Assembly: GCA_947476425.1 (NCBI GenBank)
Contig: CANJQJ010000029.1
Coordinates: forward strand, 1-37,914
Direction of reading: 5' to 3'
Source: Sphingomonadaceae bacterium
GTDB lineage: Bacteria; Pseudomonadota; Alphaproteobacteria; Sphingomonadales; Sphingomonadaceae
Length of the DNA: 37,914 bases
Part shown: positions 22,752 to 30,454 of the stretch, one piece after another
Position numbering within the stretch: the first letter of the stretch is position 1
Layout: every line of letters begins with the position of its first letter
Notes under the pieces: model-generated
What the model was told of the DNA's origin: nothing
What the model saw: the letters and a program-made list of their open reading frames with translations, nothing else
Databases searched by the model: none
Program-made: the position numbers and the translations under genes

Positions 22752-22753
22752 GA

Positions 22754-24034
22754 TCAGCTTGCCTTGGTCTTCTTTGCGGGAAGCATTGCCTTGAAATCAG
22801 TCAGCTTGCCGAGCAGCGACTTGCTGGCAACCTGGCCGGCGCCTTCGACATTGCCATCGGAAACCGAGACCATCCGGTTGGCGAGATCGACAATCGCCTG
22901 GCCGATCTTGGCGGATTTGGCGACTTCGGCGAGTGGCTTGCCGAGCTTTGCGGACTGGACAGCCATCTTCGCGTCATACGGGATGACGAGGTCGATCGGG
23001 CGTTCGATTGAGCTTTCGAAATCCTTGCGCGAGATTTCCGTCGCCTGTCCGGCCGGTGGCACGCGATTCACGACCACGAGCACATTCGACTGGGGCGCAT
23101 GCGCCTTGAGCCAGCTGAGGATCCGGATCGAATCCCGGGTTGCCGCGAGGGTCAGCTCGGTGACGACGATCGTGGTCTGCACCTCGTAGAGTAGGTGTGG
23201 AAACTGGATGAGCATTGCTCGCGGCAGATCGACGACGGTGCATTCGAACGCCTGCTTCATCTCCTCCTGGAGCTGGAAGAAGGCGGTGCCGTCGGTGATC
23301 ATCGGCTGGTTGATCGGCGCTTCCGCTGACAGTACGGCGAGCTTTTCATTGGCCTTGACCATTGCGCGTTCGATAAACAGCCCGTCGATCCGGCCCGGAT
23401 TTTCGATAGCATCGGTAAGGCCCCGGCCGGGCTCAAGATCGAGCGTAAGCGCGCCCGTACCGAAATGAACGTCGAGATCGAGGAAAGCGGTCGATCGCTT
23501 CTGCTTCTCGCTAAGCAACCATGCCACCGACGAGGCGAGAGTCGATGCGCCTACACCGCCTCGTACGCCGATGAAGGCGGACATGAAGTGCGGTCGATCG
23601 GCGCTTGCCTCGGTGACGCGGGGCGCGGCGAGCAGCATCTGCGCGTGGCTGAATGCCTCACGAAGTTGCTCGGGATTGAGTGGCTTGAGGAGATAATCCT
23701 GGATGCCGCTATTGACGAGATCGCGATAGAGCCGGACGTCGTTGATGTGGCCGGTCGCCAGCACGACGGTGCCGGGCTCGCAGACCTCGGCGAGCGCGCC
23801 GATGTCATTCAGCGGATCGCCCGATTCCGAAAGATCGACAAACAGGATGGAGGGGCTCGCCGAGACCGACAGGGTGGTCACCGCGTTGCGCAGGCCACCC
23901 TTGCTGATGCGTTCGAGCGGCCAGCCCATTTCTGCGGCGATCGGCCTGATCAGATCAGCGGTCGAGTCATCACACAGGAACGCTGCGAAGGGTTCCCTGG
24001 TCGTTGAGCCACGCGGATTGAAAGGTGCGTTCAT
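22754..24034 (-). CDS. cpaE: Tad pilus localisation ATPase TadZ/CpaE
   Basis: A 426-residue protein with an N-terminal degenerate receiver domain (about residues 15-135, with VVLATGHINDVRLYRDLVNSG and YLLKPLNPEQL) and a ParA/MinD-like ATPase domain. The Walker A is the deviant GVRGGVGAST at 156-165, with Arg in place of the signature lysine, a variation seen in TadZ proteins; a Walker A' strand (STAFLDLDVHFG) and a Walker B-like strand (FECTVVDLPRA) follow. CpaE/TadZ marks the pole and recruits the pilus machinery. Its start overlaps the cpaD stop by one base (TGATG), and tadB follows after two bases, so the usual cpaF is missing here. Confidence 0.9.
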   Translation of the reverse strand: MNAPFNPRGSTTREPFAAFLCDDSTADLIRPIAAEMGWPLERISKGGLRNAVTTLSVSASPSILFVDLSESGDPLNDIGALAEVCEPGTVVLATGHINDVRLYRDLVNSGIQDYLLKPLNPEQLREAFSHAQMLLAAPRVTEASADRPHFMSAFIGVRGGVGASTLASSVAWLLSEKQKRSTAFLDLDVHFGTGALTLDLEPGRGLTDAIENPGRIDGLFIERAMVKANEKLAVLSAEAPINQPMITDGTAFFQLQEEMKQAFECTVVDLPRAMLIQFPHLLYEVQTTIVVTELTLAATRDSIRILSWLKAHAPQSNVLVVVNRVPPAGQATEISRKDFESSIERPIDLVIPYDAKMAVQSAKLGKPLAEVAKSAKIGQAIVDLANRMVSVSDGNVEGAGQVASKSLLGKLTDFKAMLPAKKTKAS

Positions 24035-24663
24035 CAGTTGCCTCCGCCGGTTTTTTCGATCTTGAGATCGCCCTTGCCGGTCGGCACGGCATCCCGGTAG
24101 GTCTTGATCGCGCGGGTGATCGTACGGGGATCCGAACCCGTGCCTTGTGCGCCCTGAACGAGATCGGCCGGGTTCGCGACCATTGCGGCAAGATTGGCGT
24201 TGGTCGCACAGCCGAAGTTGGACATCGTCGAGCCTTCGAGCTCAGGCTGAGATCCGCGATCCCAGTTGGGGCATTGCGGCACGCTGGCCGAGCTGCGGCT
24301 CACGATGACGCGAATGCCACGAAGATCCGCCGAGCCTTCGGTTATCGGAGCGGTATCGGTGAGCCTTAGCCCATAGCGTGCGACGATGAGTGCGATCATC
24401 TCATGGCCGTTACCGCCCCCGCCGCGATCGTCGATCGAGACGCGATCGCCATAGCGCAGGTTGAGCGCATCGAACCAAGCAGCAAGACGCTGGCTCTCCG
24501 ACGGTCCGACACTGCCGCTGTCGAGGTCGAACACGTAGTCGGTGCGCTGGACGACGGGCTGGTTGACCGATTCGAGACCCTGGTTGACGGGCCCGCACGC
24601 GGCCAGAGTGAGCGCCGTAGCGATCAGCAGTGGGGGCAGCAGTGCGGAAGAGATGCTACGCAT
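24034..24663 (-). CDS. cpaD: Tad pilus assembly lipoprotein CpaD
   Basis: A 209-residue outer-membrane lipoprotein. The signal peptide ends in a lipobox LAAC with C23 as the lipidated residue. Downstream the family pattern is visible: a fragment with VFDLDSGSVGPSESQRLAAWFDALN, IRVIVSRSSASVPQCPNWD, and a terminal NFGCATNANLAAMVANPADLVQG with GTGSDPRT, the hallmark of CpaD. CpaD helps place or stabilise the CpaC secretin. I chose the ATG at 24663, which starts a good signal peptide and has GGAGA upstream; ATGs at 24678 and 24681 lack this. It lies 27 bases after cpaC and overlaps cpaE. Confidence 0.92.
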   Translation of the reverse strand: MRSISSALLPPLLIATALTLAACGPVNQGLESVNQPVVQRTDYVFDLDSGSVGPSESQRLAAWFDALNLRYGDRVSIDDRGGGGNGHEMIALIVARYGLRLTDTAPITEGSADLRGIRVIVSRSSASVPQCPNWDRGSQPELEGSTMSNFGCATNANLAAMVANPADLVQGAQGTGSDPRTITRAIKTYRDAVPTGKGDLKIEKTGGGN

Positions 24664-24690
24664 GGACTTGCTCTCCATCATGATCGCGGC

Positions 24691-26268
24691 TCAATTGAAC
24701 GAGAAGCCGGGATCGGCTGAGGCGGTGTGGGCTGGCTGTGTCTGCTTCGATGCAGCCTTGGCGCGGGGCGGCAGCGCTGGCGTGATAGCGCCGACCGGCC
24801 CGATACCGGGTGCGACCGGGCCTTCGCCGGGCCTTGCCGTTATCGGCGGTGCGGCATTCGGCTTGGGACGCTCTCCGCCGGACTGGCCCGAGAAGGTCTT
24901 GCCGAGAAGGACGCGCTCCACGTCATTGGGAGCCTTGTATCCGTCGGTCGGCAGCGCGATCTGGCCGGCCGAAACGGGCTTCACCAGATAAGGCGTGACG
25001 ACGATCACCAGCTCGCTTTCGGAGCGGCGGAAGTTGGTCGACCGGAACAATGCGCCGAGGATCGGCAGGTCGCCAAGGCCGGGGGCCTTGTCGATGGAGT
25101 TATTATGCGTGTTGCTCAGCAGGCCGCCGATCATGAAGCTCTGGCCGGATCCGAGCTCGACCGTCGTCTCGGCGCGTCGCGTCGAGATGCCGGGGATTTC
25201 GTACCCGTTGAGCTTGATCGAGCCTGCGCTCGACAGCTGGGACACTTCAGGACGTACCCGCAGTGAAATCCGTCCGTCGGACAGCACGGTGGGCGTGAAG
25301 GCGAGGCTGACGCCATATTGCTTGTAGTTGATCGAAACCGCGCCCAGCCCCTCGGAGATCGGGATGGGGATTTCGCCGCCTGCGAGGAAGCTTGCGGTCT
25401 CGCCGGACAATGCGGTGAGGTTGGGCTCCGCGAGCGTAGTCACTAGGCCGTCGGTCTCGGCGAGATCGAGGGCGGTGGCAAAGTCCATACCAAGGAAGCG
25501 CCCGGCGCCTGCGAGCGTAGTGCCGGCCGCGGTACCGAGCTTGTCGAGATTATAGGTGACGGCGCCTGTCGTGGCGTCGGTGGTGATCGTGCCGAAGTTA
25601 CGACCCTGCGCGATTCCGAAGAGGAAGCCGCCCGAAGCGTCGCGGTTCATCATGTTGACGCCGATCTGCTTGACGAGATCGCGGCTGACTTCGGCGATCT
25701 TGACGTGCAGCGAGACCTGCATCGGGGTCGCTGTCTTGAGCCGGCTGACCACCTGAGTACCGTCGCCAACGAAAGCCTGGACAAGCCGCTGTGCTTCCTC
25801 GACGTCGCCCGGTGCCAGCACGGTGCCGGTCAACAGCACGAGGCCGTTCATCGGGGTGGCCGTGATCTGGGCCTCGGGCATGGCGAGATTGAGCATCGTG
25901 CCGACGCTGGCGATGTTGGTTCCGACGCGGACATTGGCGGAATAGACCGTGCCGCCGCCCTTGGCGGTCGCGTAGACGGTGGTTTCGCCGGCGCCCTTGC
26001 CGAAGATATAGATCTGGGTGGGTGAGCGGACCTGGACGTCCGCGATCGTGGGATCGGCAACGAACAGGTCGGCCATTGGGCTCGACAGGCGAACAAGTCG
26101 ACCCGAGCCGACCGATAGCGTCACATTGTCGCTTGGCTGCTGGGCGGTGGCGGCGAAAGTCGGTGCTACGGCGCCGGTTGCAAAGGCCGATCCGAGGAGT
26201 GCCGCGACGAGGGCGATTGCAGCACCGCCCCGCTTGATGCCGCTATTCTTCAACGCTGTGTATTCCAT
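24691..26268 (-). CDS. cpaC: Tad pilus outer-membrane secretin CpaC/RcpA
   Basis: A 525-residue secretin. A signal peptide (cleavage near residue 40, after FAA) precedes the pilus-assembly N-domain ([30 protein letters not shown]), a BON-like domain ([28 protein letters not shown]), and the secretin beta domain with [28 protein letters not shown] and [17 protein letters not shown]. It forms the outer-membrane channel for the Flp pilus. The C-terminal 60 residues are proline-rich and low-complexity. I chose ATG 26268, one base after the cpaB stop region, with a G-rich site 4-11 bases upstream; the 39 extra residues of the longer frame lie inside cpaB. Confidence 0.94.
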   Translation of the reverse strand: MEYTALKNSGIKRGGAAIALVAALLGSAFATGAVAPTFAATAQQPSDNVTLSVGSGRLVRLSSPMADLFVADPTIADVQVRSPTQIYIFGKGAGETTVYATAKGGGTVYSANVRVGTNIASVGTMLNLAMPEAQITATPMNGLVLLTGTVLAPGDVEEAQRLVQAFVGDGTQVVSRLKTATPMQVSLHVKIAEVSRDLVKQIGVNMMNRDASGGFLFGIAQGRNFGTITTDATTGAVTYNLDKLGTAAGTTLAGAGRFLGMDFATALDLAETDGLVTTLAEPNLTALSGETASFLAGGEIPIPISEGLGAVSINYKQYGVSLAFTPTVLSDGRISLRVRPEVSQLSSAGSIKLNGYEIPGISTRRAETTVELGSGQSFMIGGLLSNTHNNSIDKAPGLGDLPILGALFRSTNFRRSESELVIVVTPYLVKPVSAGQIALPTDGYKAPNDVERVLLGKTFSGQSGGERPKPNAAPPITARPGEGPVAPGIGPVGAITPALPPRAKAASKQTQPAHTASADPGFSFN

Positions 26269-26269
26269 C

Positions 26270-27280
26270 TTACTTCCCCCCCACGGGAACGAATTCGACA
26301 GTGTTGCCGCGTGCGATTCGCACGCTTGGTCCGGCAAGCTGGGCACTCGACCCACCGCCGCCACCGCCTGCGCCACCCGGGCCATTGCCGGGCTTGGCGG
26401 GAACGCTGCGGCGCTGGTAGCGCGAGACGTCTCCGCCGACGGTGAAGGTGGTGTTGGTATCCTGAGGCCGCGAGGCTACTGCCAGCAGCATTGCCTTTTC
26501 AGCACTTGGATCCTTGGTGTCGGGCACATTGACCTCGCCCGCAGCAATTGCGCGTTCGAGTTCCTGGGTGTTGTCGGCGATCGAGCGAAGTGACAGCGAG
26601 ATGCTGCCCATGCCCTGAGCAACGGCGATCTTCTCGGCGATCTTGGGCGTGGCCTCGATCGTGACGGTGGAGAAGGTGACGACCTGAGTGTTGCCCTGTT
26701 CGTCGGCCTTGTGGTCGGTGCGCTGATCGGTAGCGAGCACGCGCAGGTTGCGCACGATTGTCTCAGCGACCTTAAGCGGTGGGCCATCGCCGCCGCCCGG
26801 AACATCCTGGGTCAGCACGAGATCGATGCGATCGCCCGGAAAGACGAAGCCCGCGACGCCGGTCTGCGCGGAAACGGGCACCGTGACGGCACGCATTCCC
26901 GGGCCAAGCGCTGCGGCGAGGAAGCCACGATCGCCTGGCTTGACGAGCGTGCCCTTGGTGAGTGGCTGGCCGGCGGTGACCGGGTTGCGAACGACGGTGC
27001 CGGCAAGCGCTGCAGGCTCGGCCTCGCCCTTGATGTAATAGACGTCCTTGACCAGATCCTTTGGCCACGGCTGATAGCGGAACGCGCCGGGATCGATGAT
27101 CGTGCCAATCGGCAGGGCCTTGGTGGCAACGAGGATCTCGGGTCCGTCGATGACCAGCTGCGGCGCCGTCGCGGACGCCTGAGGCGTGCCGCTCGTGCCG
27201 AACATGGTCTTCGCCATGAAAGCGGACACACCCGCCAACATGAGTGCGCCGATCAGAAGAACTATTTTCTTAACGTCCAT
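26270..27280 (-). CDS. cpaB: Tad pilus assembly protein CpaB/RcpC
   Basis: A 336-residue periplasmic protein anchored by an N-terminal helix ([22 protein letters not shown]). A SAF domain ([26 protein letters not shown] and [18 protein letters not shown]) precedes the RcpC/CpaB domain ([32 protein letters not shown], then [14 protein letters not shown]). A glycine-rich linker ([15 protein letters not shown]) lies near the C-terminus. In Aggregatibacter the homologue is tied to secretin assembly. It begins 43 bases after the cpaA stop and ends just before cpaC. Confidence 0.94.
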   Translation of the reverse strand: MDVKKIVLLIGALMLAGVSAFMAKTMFGTSGTPQASATAPQLVIDGPEILVATKALPIGTIIDPGAFRYQPWPKDLVKDVYYIKGEAEPAALAGTVVRNPVTAGQPLTKGTLVKPGDRGFLAAALGPGMRAVTVPVSAQTGVAGFVFPGDRIDLVLTQDVPGGGDGPPLKVAETIVRNLRVLATDQRTDHKADEQGNTQVVTFSTVTIEATPKIAEKIAVAQGMGSISLSLRSIADNTQELERAIAAGEVNVPDTKDPSAEKAMLLAVASRPQDTNTTFTVGGDVSRYQRRSVPAKPGNGPGGAGGGGGGSSAQLAGPSVRIARGNTVEFVPVGGK

Positions 27281-27323
27281 GACGCCAATCGCTTTCCGGT
27301 TTGGTCCTATGGTCCAGCGGGGA

Positions 27324-27797
27324 CTATGGACCCGAAATGGTTAACAGTTCGTTCGCAAACACCCACAGTCCGGCGAGACTAATCGCCACGCCGTATGGAA
27401 TTTCCGGGTTGTCGGGTCGCTTCATCAAGCGATGGATCGCCAGTGTCGCTAAAGTTACGAGGCCGCCGATGATCGCCATTGCGAAAAGCATCCGGACCAA
27501 TGGCACCAAGGGGAGCCACAGGCTGAGCGCCGTGATGAGCTTCACGTCTCCGCCGCCCATCGCGCGAATCGCGAAGCAGCCAGCGAAGATCATGAAGATG
27601 ACAAAGCCGATCGCCAGTTGCAGCACGACATCCGGCCAGATGGACCAGCCATTGGACCACCACCAGAGGGGTGCGCCGAGCGCGATGGCGAGATTGAGCC
27701 AGTTGGGGATGATGCGCGTGCGCAAGTCTCCCCACGCAGCATGCACTAGGGCGATGGCGAGCAATGCGGCGATTATATAGCTGATGACCCCATGCAT
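27324..27797 (-). CDS. cpaA: Prepilin peptidase CpaA (A24 family)
   Basis: A 157-residue membrane protease with about four to five membrane segments. The catalytic aspartates are D24 (AAWGDLRTRIIPNWLN) and D84 (AMGGGDVKLITAL), as in the A24 family of TadV/CpaA. It cleaves Flp prepilin leaders at the cytoplasmic face. I chose ATG 27797; a GTG at 27821 would add eight unconvincing residues and has no ribosome binding site. It heads the seven-gene minus-strand unit, and no flp pilin gene lies upstream, where an alpha/beta hydrolase gene is divergent only 48 bases away. Confidence 0.9.
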   Translation of the reverse strand: MHGVISYIIAALLAIALVHAAWGDLRTRIIPNWLNLAIALGAPLWWWSNGWSIWPDVVLQLAIGFVIFMIFAGCFAIRAMGGGDVKLITALSLWLPLVPLVRMLFAMAIIGGLVTLATLAIHRLMKRPDNPEIPYGVAISLAGLWVFANELLTISGP

Positions 27798-27845
27798 ATC
27801 GTGCAGAGTAGCCCCGACCACTTACCAAAAAGTAACTAACGCCTG
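27798..27845. promoter_or_regulatory. Divergent promoter region of the Tad operon and the alpha/beta hydrolase gene
   Basis: Only 48 bases separate the starts of cpaA and the hydrolase gene, so core promoter parts must overlap each other or the coding regions. The central A/T-rich patch has short inverted arms TTAC/GTAA around a 6-base spacer (27822-27837). No confident -35/-10 pair is seen. Confidence 0.35.
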
Positions 27846-28775
27846 ATGGAATCACTTCTCCTCGATCGCCGTGCCCGACCAGACTGGTTGCTGGTGGACG
27901 CAATTCCCGCAGGCGACGGCTGGCCGTTGCGGCGATTCAGGGCAGAGCCCGAGGGCGCCGCGCGCGGCAGCATCCTGTTCCAGACCGGCCGGGCCGATTT
28001 CTTCGAGAAATATATCGAGGCAATCGCCCATTGGCGCGGGCGGGGATGGTCGATCGAGGGCTTCGACTGGCGCGGGCAGGGCGGTTCAGGCCGCCTGCAC
28101 GATGATCCGCGCATCGGGCACACGGTTTCCTATGATGTGCACGTGGCAGACTTGGCTCATTATAATGCCGCCTGGCGCGAGCGCAGCCCCGGGCCGCATA
28201 TATTGATCGGGCATTCGATGGGAGGGCATCTCATCCTTCGCATGCTGGCGGAAAAGGGTGCGGTAACGGACGCCGCGGTGTTGCTGTCGCCGATGCTGGG
28301 GCTGAACATGGGTCCGCTACCTGAAAGCTTCGCGCGCGTGATCGCGCGTGTCGCGTGCGGGATCGGGCTCTCCGGGCGCGCCGTCTGGTCGGAACCGGGT
28401 TTGGGGAGCGGTCATCGCCAGCGCAACCTGACACGCAGCATCGAGCGATTTGAAGACGAGCTATATTGGCGCTCGCGGAACGAGATGCTCGATCTTGGCC
28501 CACCAAGCTGGGGGTGGATACGGGAAAGCCTGGAATCGATCGCGCTGCTCAAGAGGCCGGGGATGCTCGAGCGGATCGCGGTGCCACTGCTCCTCCTCTA
28601 TGCCGAGGCCGATGGGCTGGTGCAGTCGCAAGCAACCCGTGCTGCAGCTAAGCGATTGCCGAATGCGCGCGTACTCGGACGACTGGACGCCGCGCACGAA
28701 CTTTTGCGCGAGGCGGATCCGGTGCGATGCTGGGCCGAACGTGAAATCGACAGCTTCGTGGAGACATTGCGGTGA
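27846..28775 (+). CDS. Alpha/beta hydrolase, lysophospholipase/monoacylglycerol lipase type
   Basis: A 309-residue serine hydrolase. The nucleophile is S124 in LIGHSMGGHLI, the acid is probably D256 in LYAEADGLVQ and the base H284 in LDAAHELLREAD. GFDWRGQGGSGR near 72-83 is the oxyanion-side motif of PldB/monoacylglycerol lipase-like proteins. No signal peptide is visible, so it acts in the cytoplasm or at the inner membrane. Likely substrates are lysophospholipids or short acylglycerols. The stop overlaps the GTG of the FAD oxidoreductase (GTGA), so the two are coupled. Confidence 0.87.
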   Translation: MESLLLDRRARPDWLLVDAIPAGDGWPLRRFRAEPEGAARGSILFQTGRADFFEKYIEAIAHWRGRGWSIEGFDWRGQGGSGRLHDDPRIGHTVSYDVHVADLAHYNAAWRERSPGPHILIGHSMGGHLILRMLAEKGAVTDAAVLLSPMLGLNMGPLPESFARVIARVACGIGLSGRAVWSEPGLGSGHRQRNLTRSIERFEDELYWRSRNEMLDLGPPSWGWIRESLESIALLKRPGMLERIAVPLLLLYAEADGLVQSQATRAAAKRLPNARVLGRLDAAHELLREADPVRCWAEREIDSFVETLR

Positions 28776-29875
28776 GCATTTCCGCCGATATTGCGATTGT
28801 CGGCGCCGGAATGGCGGGTGCCAGCCTCGCGGCCGCGATTGGCGGAGCAGCCCGTGTCGTGTTGATCGAGGCGGAGGAGCAGCCCGGCTATCATGCCACG
28901 GGGCGGTCGGCAGCATTCTGGTCCGAGACTTATGGCGGTCCGGCGATCCAGCCGCTGACCACTGCGTCGGGCGGGTTCCTCGAGGCGAATGGCTTCCTGC
29001 GTCCGCGCGGTGCCCTGACGATCGCGACGGCGGGCGACGAGCGTCGACTGGATACCCTGGCGGCGGAATTCGCGGGAAGCGGTGTTCATCTTGTCAGGCT
29101 CGATCGGGCGGGGCTGGATGCGGCGGTAGTTGGATTGCGACCGCAATGGGTGGCTGGTCTCGCCGAGCCGAGTTGTCGCGACATCGACGTGGCGGCGTTG
29201 CATGCATATTATCTGGCTTCGGCACGGCGCGCGGGGGCCGAGATCATCAATGATGCGCGCGTTAGCAATATCGCCCGGAACGGTGCGACCTGGGCGCTGG
29301 AGACGCGATCGGGAAAGGTGCATGCGCCGGTGCTGGTGAACGCAGCGGGGGCATGGGCGAGCGAAATCGCGGCGATGGCTGGCGCGCAGCCGATCGCGAT
29401 CACGCCCTATCGGCGAACCATGGTGCAGCTTGCGGTTGATCCGCCAGCCTCTACGACGGCGCCGTTGATCATGGATGCGGCCGGCAGCTTCTATTTCAAG
29501 CCCGAAGCGGGCGGGCGGGTTTGGCTCTCGCCGCACGATGAGACCGCGACTCCGCCGTGCGACGCGGCCCCGGAGGAGATCGATATCGCCTATGCGATCG
29601 ACCGATTCGAACGCGCGATCAACTGGCGTGTCCTGAGGCGTGAGCATGCCTGGGCGGGGTTGCGCAGCTTTTCGCCCGATCGCGCTCCCGTCTACGGTTT
29701 CGATACGAGTGTTGCCGGATTCTTCTGGTTCGCGGGGCAAGGAGGGTTCGGCATTCAGACCGCGCCCGCCGCCGCCGATATCGGGGCAGCTTTGATCCTC
29801 GGGAAGGCGATGCCCGCCACGCTCGCCACGCTGGATTTGGATCGCTATGCTCCGCGAAGGTTTTCCAGGGGCTGA
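28772..29875 (+). CDS. FAD-dependent oxidoreductase, D-amino-acid oxidase/glycine oxidase-like
   Basis: A 367-residue DAO-family flavoprotein. The FAD-binding GAGMAG motif is at residues 11-16, followed by VVLIEAEEQPGYHATGRSAAFWSETYGG, in which the ATGRSA segment contacts FAD. The C-terminal WAGLRSFSPDRAPVYGFD and FFWFAGQGGFGIQTAPAAADIGAALI are the classic FAD-capping motif. Members oxidise amines or amino acids such as glycine, sarcosine or D-amino acids; substrate is not readable. GTG start overlaps the hydrolase stop. The MOSC gene begins 11 bases later. Confidence 0.85.
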   Translation: MSISADIAIVGAGMAGASLAAAIGGAARVVLIEAEEQPGYHATGRSAAFWSETYGGPAIQPLTTASGGFLEANGFLRPRGALTIATAGDERRLDTLAAEFAGSGVHLVRLDRAGLDAAVVGLRPQWVAGLAEPSCRDIDVAALHAYYLASARRAGAEIINDARVSNIARNGATWALETRSGKVHAPVLVNAAGAWASEIAAMAGAQPIAITPYRRTMVQLAVDPPASTTAPLIMDAAGSFYFKPEAGGRVWLSPHDETATPPCDAAPEEIDIAYAIDRFERAINWRVLRREHAWAGLRSFSPDRAPVYGFDTSVAGFFWFAGQGGFGIQTAPAAADIGAALILGKAMPATLATLDLDRYAPRRFSRG

Positions 29876-29886
29876 AAGCGAGTTCG

Positions 29887-30357
29887 ATGCCAGGTACGAT
29901 AGTTGGGATCTATGTCGCCTCCGAAGCAGGCGCCGAGATGCGGAGTCGCCTCGATGCGGTGCTGGAGGCCGATCATGGCCTGGTCGGGGATCGTTATTAT
30001 CTCGGCACCGGCACTTTTTCGAACAAGCCGGTGGCGGATCCCGGCGCACAGCTCACCCTTATCGAGCAGGAGGAGATCCAGAAATTCAACGCGGAGAATC
30101 GCCTTGCGATCCCGGTAGGGGATTTCAGGCGCAACATCGTTACCCGGGGAATTCGCCTCAATGATCTTGTTGGCGTGCGCTTCGCGATAGGTGATGCGAT
30201 CGTTGAAGGCACGAGACTTTGCGAACCCTGCGCTTATCTCCGCAGGCTTCTTGGCGACCGGATCTTGCCAGACATGGTCGGTCGCGCGGGCCTGCGCACA
30301 TGGATCGTGAACAGGGCAACGGTGCGCCTCGGGGATCGGATCGGCGGCATCGCCTGA
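29887..30357 (+). CDS. MOSC-domain protein
   Basis: A 156-residue single-domain MOSC protein. The family pattern includes GLVGDRYYLGTGTFSN near the N-terminus, AQLTLIEQEEIQKFN, a strand PVGDFRRNIVTRGIRLNDLVGVRFAIG and ALCEPC-like RLCEPCAYL with two cysteines, one of which is the expected conserved cysteine. MOSC domains bind molybdenum cofactor or sulfur in the C-terminal part of Moco sulfurase, YiiM and mARC; small ones are of unclear function. The 11-base gap to the FAD oxidoreductase implies one operon. Confidence 0.88.
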   Translation: MPGTIVGIYVASEAGAEMRSRLDAVLEADHGLVGDRYYLGTGTFSNKPVADPGAQLTLIEQEEIQKFNAENRLAIPVGDFRRNIVTRGIRLNDLVGVRFAIGDAIVEGTRLCEPCAYLRRLLGDRILPDMVGRAGLRTWIVNRATVRLGDRIGGIA

Positions 30358-30454
30358 CCCGACGATTTGCAGGGCCAGCGGATACGGATTCTTTTCCGGG
30401 AATTCTCCGTGACAACGGCAGGTGGTTCCTGTCGCGACCAGGGAAATCGACTTT

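Noticed and set aside
27301-27335. GGTCC/GGACC inverted repeat at the end of cpaA
   Set aside because: Only five paired bases with a long unpaired interior, overlapping the cpaA stop; likely chance.
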